In this document: piece after piece, positions 54,223 to 60,332 of the stretch | Numbering within the stretch: position 1 is the first letter of the stretch | How the letters are laid out: the number at the start of each line of letters is the position of its first letter | Source: CBDDHT01 sp965227905 | GTDB taxonomy: Bacteria; Pseudomonadota; Alphaproteobacteria; Rhizobiales; Methyloligellaceae | Assembly: GCA_965227905.1 (NCBI GenBank) | Contig: OZ245780.1 | Location: forward strand, 3,348,001-3,412,000 | Length of the DNA: 64,000 nt | Direction of reading: 5' to 3' | Position numbers and translations under genes: made by a program | Notes under the pieces: generated by a model | What the model saw: only the letters and a program-made list of their open reading frames with translations | Databases searched by the model: none | Told to the model about the DNA's origin: nothing

Positions 54223-55110
54223 ATGAGCAAGAGCAAATCACCAGAATTTTCTGTCCGCGATTTCTTCAATCGGTTCCCGAATGACGATGCGTGCCTCGAT
54301 CACATTATGGAGGTCCGGTACGGTCATCGGCATAAATGCGGCAAGTGCGGCAAGGATGCGACTTTCCATCGGGTAAAGGGTCGTCCGGCATATGCATGCG
54401 CCAATTGCGGTCATCACATTCACCCGCTGGCAGAAACGATCTTTCGCGACACGCGCACGCCCCTTCAACTCTGGTTCTATGCGATTTATCTGTTTGTCAC
54501 GACGCGCCATGGAGTGAGCGGCAAAGAGCTACAACGCAGTCTTGGCGTGACATATAAGACAGCTTGGCGGATGGGGCAGCATATCCGCGTTCTGATGTCC
54601 AAGGCCGATGGCTTTGAGATGCTGCAAGGCCATATCGAAGCGGATGAGGCATATGTCGGTGGCAAGCGTCCTGGCAAGCGTGGTCGCGGGGCGGAAGGCA
54701 AAACCATTGTTCTTGGCATGGTTGAGCGCGAAGGGCGGATGGCTACTGAAGTCGTGCCCAACGTCAAGAAGACCACGCTTCGTGAAGCCGTCAATCGCAA
54801 CGTTGAGTCTGGTTCCGTAGTCTCGACAGACGAACTGATGAGCTATGGTTTACTGGACGGTGACGGATATACGCACGGTATGGTCAAGCACGGTGCGAAA
54901 GAGTGGACCTATTACGACTACCGCCACGACGTGACGCACCACACGAACACGATCGAGAGTTTTTGGAAGCTGTTCAAGCATTCAGTGCGCTCAACCCATA
55001 TTCACGTGTCGAGCAAGTACATGCGCCGCTATCTGGATGAGTTCACTTTTCGCGCGAACCACCGCGAGATGGGGAACGCGATGTTCGACCTTCTGATTTC
55101 TCGGGTTTGA
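54223..55110 (+). CDS. IS1595-family (ISXO2-like) transposase
   Basis: The 295-residue transposase has the N-terminal zinc ribbon typical of the family (HKCGKCGKD and YACANCGHH), a helix-turn-helix-like KELQRSLGVTYKTAWRMGQH, and the catalytic core. The core has HIEADEAYVGGKRPGKRGRG (first acidic), VVSTDELMSYG (second aspartate) and the NTIESFWKLFKHS block with N/E replacing the DDE end. Full length with no frameshift suggests it is intact. Confidence 0.92.
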   Translation: MSKSKSPEFSVRDFFNRFPNDDACLDHIMEVRYGHRHKCGKCGKDATFHRVKGRPAYACANCGHHIHPLAETIFRDTRTPLQLWFYAIYLFVTTRHGVSGKELQRSLGVTYKTAWRMGQHIRVLMSKADGFEMLQGHIEADEAYVGGKRPGKRGRGAEGKTIVLGMVEREGRMATEVVPNVKKTTLREAVNRNVESGSVVSTDELMSYGLLDGDGYTHGMVKHGAKEWTYYDYRHDVTHHTNTIESFWKLFKHSVRSTHIHVSSKYMRRYLDEFTFRANHREMGNAMFDLLISRV

Positions 55111-55246
55111 TGACTAAGGCAAGGGCGCGATTAAGTTCGGAACCTCTAACGGGTTTAATGCCGCGCGCCTCCTCCTGGGCGATAAACTCTTCTAACCGCC
55201 CGGCTTGGCGAGCTTGGCGCAAAGATAATTGTTTGTTGTCTTTCAT
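55043..55246 (-). CDS. Small basic protein convergent with the transposase
   Basis: The 67-residue protein begins MKDNKQLSLRQARQAGRLEE and continues FIAQEEARGIKPVRGSELNR. This resembles small proteins often found next to IS1595 transposases. It overlaps the 3' end of the transposase gene by 68 bases on the opposite strand. A longer frame to 55369 overlaps the next gene and is unlikely. Its role, perhaps in transposition control, is unknown. Confidence 0.6.
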   Translation of the reverse strand: MKDNKQLSLRQARQAGRLEEFIAQEEARGIKPVRGSELNRALALVIKPEKSEGRTSRSPSRGGSREK

Positions 55247-55282
55247 GCGCTCATAATAGCACATCAAGTTAGGAGTTTGGTA

Positions 55283-55549
55283 ATGACGCGCGACGAACTG
55301 CAGCAATTCCGTGATTGGGCAGATGGAAAGATTGCCACGGGAGCTGAGCCCCCGTGGGCTTGGTTTCAATACATGAAACTCCGTGAGACGCTTGACGCCA
55401 TTCTCGCTGGAATGGCTGTTGCTACCACGGAGAATTCACAGCAATCGGAAGAGCAGCTGGGAAAGCGTCTCCGTCTAGTGGATGAAACGTATCAGCAAGA
55501 TACCGTTCCACTCCGTCCCTCTGACGAGCCGGTACAGATGCCCATGTGA
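55283..55549 (+). CDS. Conserved small phage protein (88 residues)
   Basis: The start at 55283 has TTAGGAG upstream. The text TRDELQQFRDWADGKIATG and EPPWAWFQYMKLRETLDAIL is familiar from uncharacterised rhizobial and prophage proteins. Its C-terminal part overlaps the GIY-YIG gene on the other strand by 128 bases. Confidence 0.6.
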   Translation: MTRDELQQFRDWADGKIATGAEPPWAWFQYMKLRETLDAILAGMAVATTENSQQSEEQLGKRLRLVDETYQQDTVPLRPSDEPVQMPM

Positions 55550-55784
55550 CGCGCAACGTACCGAACTTGTTGTAATAGAGGATGCTGCTGTTCTTGCGAT
55601 GCTTCTTCAGACGATCGGTTACATCACCTTGACCGATACGGACAACCCGAGCAGGATCGCCCTCGTGCCAAATAATGTAGACGCCGGAAGCTTGTACGGT
55701 GTCTAGGTTGAGGTTTTCGAGCGAGCACCAGTGCCCGTCGTCGCCACAAGTCAACCACTTGAGGCTAAGCGTTTCGGTAGTCAT
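55422..55784 (-). CDS. GIY-YIG domain protein
   Basis: The 120-residue protein has SGVYIIWHEGDPARVVRIGQ as the GIY-YIG core, with VYI for GIY and RIG for YIG, then DRLKKHRKN, and the closing FHPLDGDAFP and PIAVNSPW seen in small standalone members. The catalytic arginine/histidine helix is plausible. GIY-YIG proteins nick or cut DNA, but small ones may be repair or anti-phage factors. The ATG at 55784 is preferred to the longer frame at 55823. Confidence 0.72.
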   Translation of the reverse strand: MTTETLSLKWLTCGDDGHWCSLENLNLDTVQASGVYIIWHEGDPARVVRIGQGDVTDRLKKHRKNSSILYYNKFGTLRVTWASVPARQRDGVERYLADTFHPLDGDAFPAALPIAVNSPW

Positions 55785-55969
55785 TTTAGATACCCTAATT
55801 CGTGGGAAACTGGACAGACTCACAGGAGTCCGGTAAAAACCACGAAGTAGGAGGGGCTAACGCCCCACCTACCAAGTGGTGGGCGATTGGTTATACGACC
55901 GCCCTGGTTGCTGATAACAACCGGGCTGCTTTCCACACAGCTTCCCTCCTTTCTTCCACGCGCAGTGGG
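55785..55969 (-). other. Structured gene-free leader before the GIY-YIG gene
   Basis: This 185-base stretch holds hairpins at 55901-55926 (GCCC-GGTTG/CAACC-GGGC with one bulge), 55848-55871 (TAGG-GGGGC/GCCCC-CCTA around TAAC) and 55864-55883 (CCCACC/GGTGGG). A weaker pair GACTC/GAGTC is at 55817-55830. The second and third share bases and exclude each other. No reading frame is convincing. Confidence 0.45.
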
Positions 55970-56410
55970 TTAGGGGTTGGTGATCGACAACGGCAGCGAT
56001 TCACGGTCGCTGTCGTTGTCATTTTCAGAAACGTCGAACAGTCTGTGACGGTTCGACGCCTCAACTTGTTCAGCTATGATCCACTCGCCATCTGAATCGT
56101 GATCAATTTGTCCGTCGGCCTTCATTCTTGATAGCCGCGTGCTGACTGAATTCTTGGTCGTTTCCAGACCAAGTTCTTGTTGGATAAAATCCAGAATGGT
56201 TGTCGGCGTGCCCCGACCATTCTTAATCGCTTCAAGTATCGCGTCGTTGACGGTAGGCGGGCCGCTCCGCGGCGCGGCCGATACCGTTTGCGCGCGGCCC
56301 TCAATGGCATTGAGAGCGACGCGCACTTTCTTCAGCTCGGCCTGGAGCTCAGAGATTTCGTTTTTCAAAATCCGTTCCTGCTCGTGCAGAATGTCCGTGA
56401 TGGATTCCAT
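55970..56410 (-). CDS. Coiled-coil and winged-helix-like phage protein
   Basis: The 146-residue protein has an N-terminal coiled coil (HEQERILKNEISELQAELKK), a linker, then PTVNDAILEAIKNGRGTPTT-ILDFIQQELG and TKNSVSTRLSRMKADGQIDH. The latter reads as a winged helix-turn-helix with recognition helix near NSVSTRLSRM. It could be a transcription regulator. The start at 56410 sits about 30 bases after the TATAAG promoter element. Confidence 0.65.
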   Translation of the reverse strand: MESITDILHEQERILKNEISELQAELKKVRVALNAIEGRAQTVSAAPRSGPPTVNDAILEAIKNGRGTPTTILDFIQQELGLETTKNSVSTRLSRMKADGQIDHDSDGEWIIAEQVEASNRHRLFDVSENDNDSDRESLPLSITNP

Positions 56411-56442
56411 TGCGGTGCAGCCCTCGGTTTTTGGTTGCACCC

Positions 56443-56482
56443 CTTATAGGGGGTTAAGGGCTAAGGCGCAAGTGAGCTTGCG
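56443..56482 (-). promoter_or_regulatory. Promoter of the winged-helix gene with overlapping operator
   Basis: On the minus strand TTGCGC (56471-56466) and TATAAG (56448-56443) are 17 bases apart. CGCAAG (56467-56472) and CTTGCG (56477-56482) form a perfect six-base inverted repeat overlapping the -35. A bound repressor, perhaps the winged-helix protein, would block this promoter. Confidence 0.5.
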
Positions 56483-56495
56483 GTATTGGGATTGC

Positions 56496-56516
56496 GGAAC
56501 GTTTGCAAAACATTCC
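56496..56516. promoter_or_regulatory. Second operator-like palindrome
   Basis: GGAACGTTTGC-AAAACATTCC pairs at 8 of 10 positions around its centre. It lies just upstream of the promoter of the winged-helix gene and may be another protein-binding site. Confidence 0.4.
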
Positions 56517-56581
56517 AATGGGGGTGGATTGCCTGTGGATAACTGTAGGAAGGATGCCAAGCGCGGCAACCATCCGCATTA

Positions 56582-56607
56582 ACTTGGGTCACGGGGATAA
56601 TCCCCTT
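56582..56607 (-). repeat. Dispersed 26-base repeat, copy B
   Basis: The reverse complement matches 54173-54198 at 23 of 26 positions. It lies outside any convincing gene and, with copy A, brackets about 2.4 kb including the insertion element, GIY-YIG and winged-helix genes in inverted orientation. Confidence 0.55.
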
Positions 56608-56686
56608 GCCGAAAGACGGCGTTATTGACATGAAGGAGTTCGAGGAATTCCAGAAATGGAAGAGGAGCCGAGACCGGTGATCAAAC

Positions 56687-56716
56687 AAAAAAAAGCCCCG
56701 GGCCGAAGCCCGGGGC
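56687..56716 (-). terminator. Strong terminator closing the late operon
   Basis: On the minus strand GCCCCGGGC-TTCG-GCCCGGGGC is a perfect nine-pair stem with a stable TTCG loop, followed by eight T residues. It stands downstream of all minus-strand late genes to its right. Confidence 0.92.
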
Positions 56717-56748
56717 GCGATAGGTCCTTCTGGGAGGAAGGTTTCGGA

Positions 56749-56901
56749 TTAGGTGTCTGCGGCGCGGATCGATCTTATCAACACTCGATAGGCTTGATTT
56801 GACCGGCCAGGATACTGCTCGGGCGTAATTGTACCTGCCCGCACCAGGCGGGTGAGTTCACGTCCCTCGCTCTTCGCGGCCTTCTCTGATTTCACGCTCA
56901 T
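56749..56901 (-). CDS. Very small phage protein (50 residues)
   Basis: The reading frame starts at 56901 with GGAG ten bases upstream, and overlaps the end of the previous gene by 44 bases. The product (KSEKAAKSEGRELTRLVRAG, QYPGRSNQAYRVLIRSIRAA) is basic and helical. It is the last gene before the terminator. No family is recognised. Confidence 0.5.
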   Translation of the reverse strand: MSVKSEKAAKSEGRELTRLVRAGTITPEQYPGRSNQAYRVLIRSIRAADT

Positions 56902-57217
56902 CTTTCAGGATCTCCTTGAATTCTTCCAGGGACACCATTCGCGGCAGGCAGAACGGTGCGTGCCGCATGTGGAATAGTTCGATGGCTCTTGGGCGGGCAG
57001 CCTCACAGCCTTCAAGCGTCGAATGCTGGAAGTCCCACAGCATGGTCGGTACGCCTGGAGACGAGATGGCAACGCGCATCGCCCATATCTGGACGCGGGT
57101 CGGTTCGACTTCGAACGCTCTCGCTTTCTCGACCGCGGCGATCCCGAAGACCAGGAGCGCGAAGACTACCGAGGCGATGATTTTTGCGACCACATTTGAG
57201 GAAGGAAAAATCAACAT
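56858..57217 (-). CDS. Small exported phage protein
   Basis: The 119-residue protein has a hydrophobic head (AKIIASVVFALLVFGIAAVE) that reads as a signal peptide or anchor, then a soluble part with two cysteines (EGCEAARPRA, APFCLPRMVS) and a charged C-terminal helix. It starts just after the o-spanin-like gene (TGA overlaps nothing; seven bases between). It may belong to the lysis or envelope-modifying functions. Confidence 0.58.
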   Translation of the reverse strand: MLIFPSSNVVAKIIASVVFALLVFGIAAVEKARAFEVEPTRVQIWAMRVAISSPGVPTMLWDFQHSTLEGCEAARPRAIELFHMRHAPFCLPRMVSLEEFKEILKDEREIREGREERGT

Positions 57218-57224
57218 GCGTCCC

Positions 57225-57500
57225 TCATGGGCAATTCCAAGCCCGCCGTGTCTTCGAGAGCTTGCGCAGATGCACTGCTGTCGATCGCCGGTCCTGGGTG
57301 TTGGCGGACGTCTCTGGGATGTTCGGGTTCCATGCGTAGCGATAAGCCGGTATCGACCCGCAGACGGCGCTACGGATCTTCGCTTCGCTCTGGCTACTCT
57401 TTGCGCTCGGCGAGAAGATTGTCTTCGTCGTTGAGCAGCTCGTCATCAGTAGGCCCAGCAGAAGCGCGCTGAGCGTTCTCAACGTGCTCCATGACGTCAT
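57225..57500 (-). CDS. Rz1-like outer-membrane spanin (lipoprotein), embedded gene
   Basis: From the ATG at 57500 the product has a basic/polar head, a hydrophobic core (LSALLLGLL) and lipobox MTSC. The mature part is short, with a closing pattern VCGSIPAYRYAW, NIPETSANTQD and RRAWNCP, like alphaproteobacterial o-spanins. Its first 107 bases lie inside the upstream gene in another frame, the classical embedded Rz1 arrangement. An ATG at 57524 is an alternative. It would complete lysis by fusing inner and outer membranes. Confidence 0.68.
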   Translation of the reverse strand: MTSWSTLRTLSALLLGLLMTSCSTTKTIFSPSAKSSQSEAKIRSAVCGSIPAYRYAWNPNIPETSANTQDRRSTAVHLRKLSKTRRAWNCP

Positions 57501-57624
57501 CGATCCAGCTCGAGATGTGCTCATCGTGCATGTCCCATCCCTGCTTCTTGAGCTTTTGACCTGCAAGCCAGCGCTCGAGTCTGTTGAACAGAACAGCGAT
57601 GAAGGCTTGCAGTATTAGTTGCAT
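57394..57624 (-). CDS. Candidate inner-membrane spanin (Rz-like)
   Basis: The 76-residue protein has an N-terminal hydrophobic stretch (LILQAFIAVLFNRLERWLAG) followed by a charged helical tail (ISSWIDDVMEHVENAQRASA). It begins two bases after the holin stop and encloses the start of the o-spanin-like gene in another frame. That position, more than its sequence, suggests it is the Rz partner. Confidence 0.5.
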   Translation of the reverse strand: MQLILQAFIAVLFNRLERWLAGQKLKKQGWDMHDEHISSWIDDVMEHVENAQRASAGPTDDELLNDEDNLLAERKE

Positions 57625-57626
57625 GA

Positions 57627-58118
57627 CTACATTCCGCTCGTGATGCGGCCCGCCTCACCGGGAATAACGCCTCCCGAGCGAGCGACGGGGCCCAGCCGAG
57701 CCTTGACCATTTCGACAAGCCGGGCTTCGGTGATGTTGAAGTAGGCGAGCGTCTCCGGGACCTTGTCCTTGGCGTAGACCACTGCCGCTCTCAAGACTTC
57801 GCTTTCCACATCGACATTGACCTTTCCGTCAAGCCTCGCTGAAAGCGTGTTTCTCGCAAAGTCGATCCCGCGCCGAATGGCATTGTCGAGGATCTCGCCC
57901 TTTTCTTTATCGATCTCGACACCAAGCCGAGTCGCAAACCGCTTAGCCGCCCATGTGCCGACAGCGGCAAGGACGGCGGCGACAAGAGCGAGAAGCTGGT
58001 TAATCACCGGCGTGAAATCGACCGATGTATCGGCCTGGGCGAATGCGGGATCGACGAACAGCATGACGGTGAACAAGCAGAGCAACGCAAACGTGAGCAG
58101 GTGGGAAAATCTATTCAT
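57627..58118 (-). CDS. Holin-like phage protein (LLH type)
   Basis: The 163-residue protein has a signal-like head (LLTFALLCLFTVMLFVDPAF), a membrane segment (VINQLLALVAAVLAAVGTWA) and a tail (EKGEILDNAIRRGIDFARNT) resembling phage holins of the LLH superfamily. GGAGG lies nine bases before the start. It sits between endolysin and spanin genes, the usual lysis order. Confidence 0.7.
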   Translation of the reverse strand: MNRFSHLLTFALLCLFTVMLFVDPAFAQADTSVDFTPVINQLLALVAAVLAAVGTWAAKRFATRLGVEIDKEKGEILDNAIRRGIDFARNTLSARLDGKVNVDVESEVLRAAVVYAKDKVPETLAYFNITEARLVEMVKARLGPVARSGGVIPGEAGRITSGM

Positions 58119-58533
58119 GGCTATGGGCCTCCTGTAGTTGGTCTTTTGGGATGTGGGTGACGCGCTTCAAGTGCTGGAGCGTCTCGTGCAGAGCCGTTTT
58201 GTCCCCGCGATATTCGATAACCGCGAGGGCTTCAGGTCGCTTGGTAGTGAGATATGGAAGGCAATGCTGAAGGACGGTCTGCACGTCCGATAGGTTGCAG
58301 ATCGTCGTGTCGATCGACGGTTTACGGCCCGGCCTCTTGTCCGTAAGCCTGGTGGTCTGTTTGTATTTGACGCCCAGATCGTCGTAGATCTCTTTTATTC
58401 GCGCGCTCAAGGCTACCGAGATCGATTTCACCTGCAGAAAGGTGCCAAGGCTGTTGGGGTGGCGAAGTTGCGTTGTAATGCAGCCGGCTCCGTCAAGGGC
58501 GCCCGCCAACCACGCCAAATCGGTATCGCGCAT
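58111..58533 (-). CDS. LAGLIDADG-type protein with altered active site
   Basis: The 140-residue protein begins RDTDLAWLAGALDGAGCITT, a single LAGLIDADG helix. In active homing endonucleases the penultimate position of this motif is acidic (LDGEG or IDADG); here it is alanine (LDGAG). A tail with LPYLTTKRPEALAVIEYRGD is typical of the family. It starts at 58533, two bases after the endolysin stop, with GAGG upstream, and overlaps the holin gene by eight bases. It is thus woven into the lysis operon and is probably catalytically inactive. Confidence 0.72.
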   Translation of the reverse strand: MRDTDLAWLAGALDGAGCITTQLRHPNSLGTFLQVKSISVALSARIKEIYDDLGVKYKQTTRLTDKRPGRKPSIDTTICNLSDVQTVLQHCLPYLTTKRPEALAVIEYRGDKTALHETLQHLKRVTHIPKDQLQEAHSHE

Positions 58534-58535
58534 GG

Positions 58536-59342
58536 CTATATCCTCGCAGCCTGCGAATGCATCCAATCGAAGTTTCGAGCGCGGCCGAGACTGGTCCACC
58601 CTTCGGCTTCCCAGGCCTCCCACCAGGCGTCGTATTCAGGGTTGTCGAGCGTTGCCCGATCACGGCCCCAGCGGAGTTGATTGCGCTCCGGATCGATGTC
58701 GATCGCGATGCCCCAGGCGTGCATCGACCACCTTGAGCCGCCACGCATCTTGCGGACGTTCAGGCAGCCTCCGAACAGATCCAGGCGAAGCCGTTTGATC
58801 TCCTCGAGGCCGTAATGCTCTTTGACCTGGACAAGCACGCGCTCCATCGAGTCCTTGACCTTGGCGTGGCAGGAAAACCGCGTGATGGTCTGGCGCTTGT
58901 TCCATGCGATCCGCATCGGATATGGAATCGTCAGCGAGACCTGGTTCGATCCGGGCTTGCCGAAGAACCTCGGGACGCCCCGTTGCGTCGGCCAGTTGTT
59001 TTTGACCGGTTTCGGCTTCTTCGTCTCCGGGACGTCATCACGCCAGCTCTCAGGCTTCTTTCCTGTCCGGGAGAGATGCAGCCAGGTCTCGTGAGCGTAG
59101 CGTGTCTGTGGACCGATAAGGCCGTCGATGGCGCCCACTTCGATATCAAGTGACTTGTAGACGAGCTGTGCGACCGCCACCTTGCGACGGCCCAGCCCCC
59201 AGCGCTTCCATGAGCTGCTCGAGGCTTCCTTGTCGAGATACTTCTCGATCGCCGCGGCGGACTTCCGCCCGATGATTCCGTCAATCTTGCCGGCATAAAA
59301 ACCGGCCGTCTTCAGGACTTCCTGAAGCGACTTGTTGTCCAT
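58536..59342 (-). CDS. Phage endolysin, peptidase M15 family
   Basis: The 268-residue enzyme cuts the peptides of the cell wall at the end of infection. The N-terminal half has two PG-binding-like motifs (LKTAGFYAGKIDGIIGRKSA and IEVGAIDGLIGPQTRYAHET). The C-terminal M15 core has SMHAWGIAIDIDPERN with the zinc-binding histidine and aspartate, and WEAEGWTSLGRARNFDWMHS with the catalytic acid and third ligand. It is the first gene of the lysis cassette after a terminator. Confidence 0.9.
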   Translation of the reverse strand: MDNKSLQEVLKTAGFYAGKIDGIIGRKSAAAIEKYLDKEASSSSWKRWGLGRRKVAVAQLVYKSLDIEVGAIDGLIGPQTRYAHETWLHLSRTGKKPESWRDDVPETKKPKPVKNNWPTQRGVPRFFGKPGSNQVSLTIPYPMRIAWNKRQTITRFSCHAKVKDSMERVLVQVKEHYGLEEIKRLRLDLFGGCLNVRKMRGGSRWSMHAWGIAIDIDPERNQLRWGRDRATLDNPEYDAWWEAWEAEGWTSLGRARNFDWMHSQAARI

Positions 59343-59356
59343 GGAGTTTCTCCAAT

Positions 59357-59380
59357 AAAAAAGCCGCCCCGAAAGGCGGC
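59357..59380 (-). terminator. Terminator upstream of the endolysin gene
   Basis: On the minus strand GCCGCC-(6)-GGCGGC forms a six-pair stem followed by six T residues. It ends transcripts of the 97-residue membrane protein gene. Confidence 0.78.
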
Positions 59381-59413
59381 CGTTGATCTGGTTCGATTGA
59401 TTGGTGGGCGGCG

Positions 59414-59707
59414 CTACTTCACCGCCTCGATCTTGCGTTGCTCGTATCGCTGAAGCTGACGGCGAGTCTTTGCGATGTCCTCTTCCCAGAAGCGCCGCGC
59501 GACTGGATCATCTTCCTTGGGTGGCGCCAGGAAGAAGAACCGCAGCTTGTTCTGGTAGACTTGGATGCCCGTCTCGACCTGCTCCTGGTTGAGCTTCTTG
59601 AGGTCGTCGCTGGTGGCAATGGTCGGGAAGCCGATCAGGACCCATAGGCCCACGATCGACGCGATGGCGGCAGCGAGACCGCCAAATTTCAGGATGGCTT
59701 GATTCAT
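59414..59707 (-). CDS. Small phage membrane protein (97 residues)
   Basis: The start at 59707 has GGAGG eight bases upstream. One membrane segment (FGGLAAAIASIVGLWVLIGF) is followed by a helical soluble tail (QEQVETGIQVYQNKLRFFFL, RRFWEEDIAKTRRQLQRYEQ). Terminators of nearly the same sequence stand on both sides. It may help lysis or holin control, by position. Confidence 0.62.
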   Translation of the reverse strand: MNQAILKFGGLAAAIASIVGLWVLIGFPTIATSDDLKKLNQEQVETGIQVYQNKLRFFFLAPPKEDDPVARRFWEEDIAKTRRQLQRYEQRKIEAVK

Positions 59708-59725
59708 TGGCTGTACCTCCAATGC

Positions 59726-59748
59726 AAAAAGCCGCCTCGGAGGGCGGC
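59726..59748 (-). terminator. Terminator between the 100-residue and 97-residue membrane protein genes
   Basis: On the minus strand GCCGCC-(6)-GGCGGC is followed by TTTTTG. The stem is the same six bases as the terminator at 59357-59380, with a different loop. Confidence 0.72.
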
Positions 59749-59779
59749 CATACGGAATGTTGCAAATTGTTACAGGGGA

Positions 59780-60082
59780 TCAGCTTTGCTCGAGGGCCTC
59801 TATGCGCTTTACCGCAAATGCCAGTTCGGCCCGGGCCTCAGCGACTTCAACGCGCAATGCTGTTTCGCGCGCCAGGCAGTCTTCATGGCCCTTGCGAAAG
59901 ACCTCGACTTGCTCCAGCAGATGCTTGCGAAACGCCGCCCTGTCGGTGATCTCGGCAGCCGTGGTTGCGTTGACGCCAGACTGGCGAAGCTTCCACCAGG
60001 CCCCGAGCCCGCCTGTCAGGGCAGTGAGGATAATGGACCCGAAGGCTATCCATATCTCTTTTGAGCCGAATAGATCAGGCAT
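59780..60082 (-). CDS. Phage membrane-anchored coiled-coil protein (100 residues)
   Basis: The protein starts MPDLFGSKEIWIAFGSIILT, a membrane anchor with a glycine-rich end, and continues as a long helix (RKHLLEQVEVFRKGHEDCLA, VAEARAELAFAVKRIEALEQ). The layout is that of i-spanins, though the embedded pair at 57225-57624 is a rival for that role. The start at 60082 overlaps the preceding gene by eight bases. Confidence 0.62.
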   Translation of the reverse strand: MPDLFGSKEIWIAFGSIILTALTGGLGAWWKLRQSGVNATTAAEITDRAAFRKHLLEQVEVFRKGHEDCLARETALRVEVAEARAELAFAVKRIEALEQS

Positions 60083-60332
60083 TGCCCGGGTATTCCCCAT
60101 CATAGAGAGGCTGGCCGGGATGGCTGAGAAGATATTGCCTCTCGTACCACTCCAGCTTCTTATCCAGGACTTTGAGGACCGTTCGGGCGTCCTTGATCTC
60201 CTCACGCATGCCGGCAACGTCTATCTCGACATTGCTGACACGGGGAGCGAGACGCACGACGGCGGCATAGCTGCAGATACCTACCAGAGCGGCGGCACCG
60301 CCTATGATGAAACTTGCCGTCCAGCCGATCAT
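60075..60332 (-). CDS. Small phage membrane protein (85 residues)
   Basis: One membrane segment (GWTASFIIGGAAALVGICSY) and a short coiled coil (VAGMREEIKDARTVLKVLDK) are visible. It overlaps both neighbours by a few bases (ATGA with the gene upstream), so the three genes are translated together. Confidence 0.62.
   Translation of the reverse strand: MIGWTASFIIGGAAALVGICSYAAVVRLAPRVSNVEIDVAGMREEIKDARTVLKVLDKKLEWYERQYLLSHPGQPLYDGEYPGNA

Larger units (their letters stand above)
54203..55250 (+). mobile_element. IS1595-family element, ends not resolved
   Basis: The transposase and its convergent partner gene define the element. ACCCAA (54191-54196) and TTGGGT (54216-54221) form a short palindrome just before the transposase start. 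No matching terminal inverted repeat was found at the right side, so limits are approximate, and the element may be degenerate at its ends or fixed in the prophage. Confidence 0.5.

Noticed and set aside
56461..56631. A 56-codon minus-strand frame containing GKGIIPVTQV, similar to the end of the 53771 product
   Set aside because: It has no ribosome binding site and runs through the operator and promoter region. The similarity is explained by the 26-base repeat.
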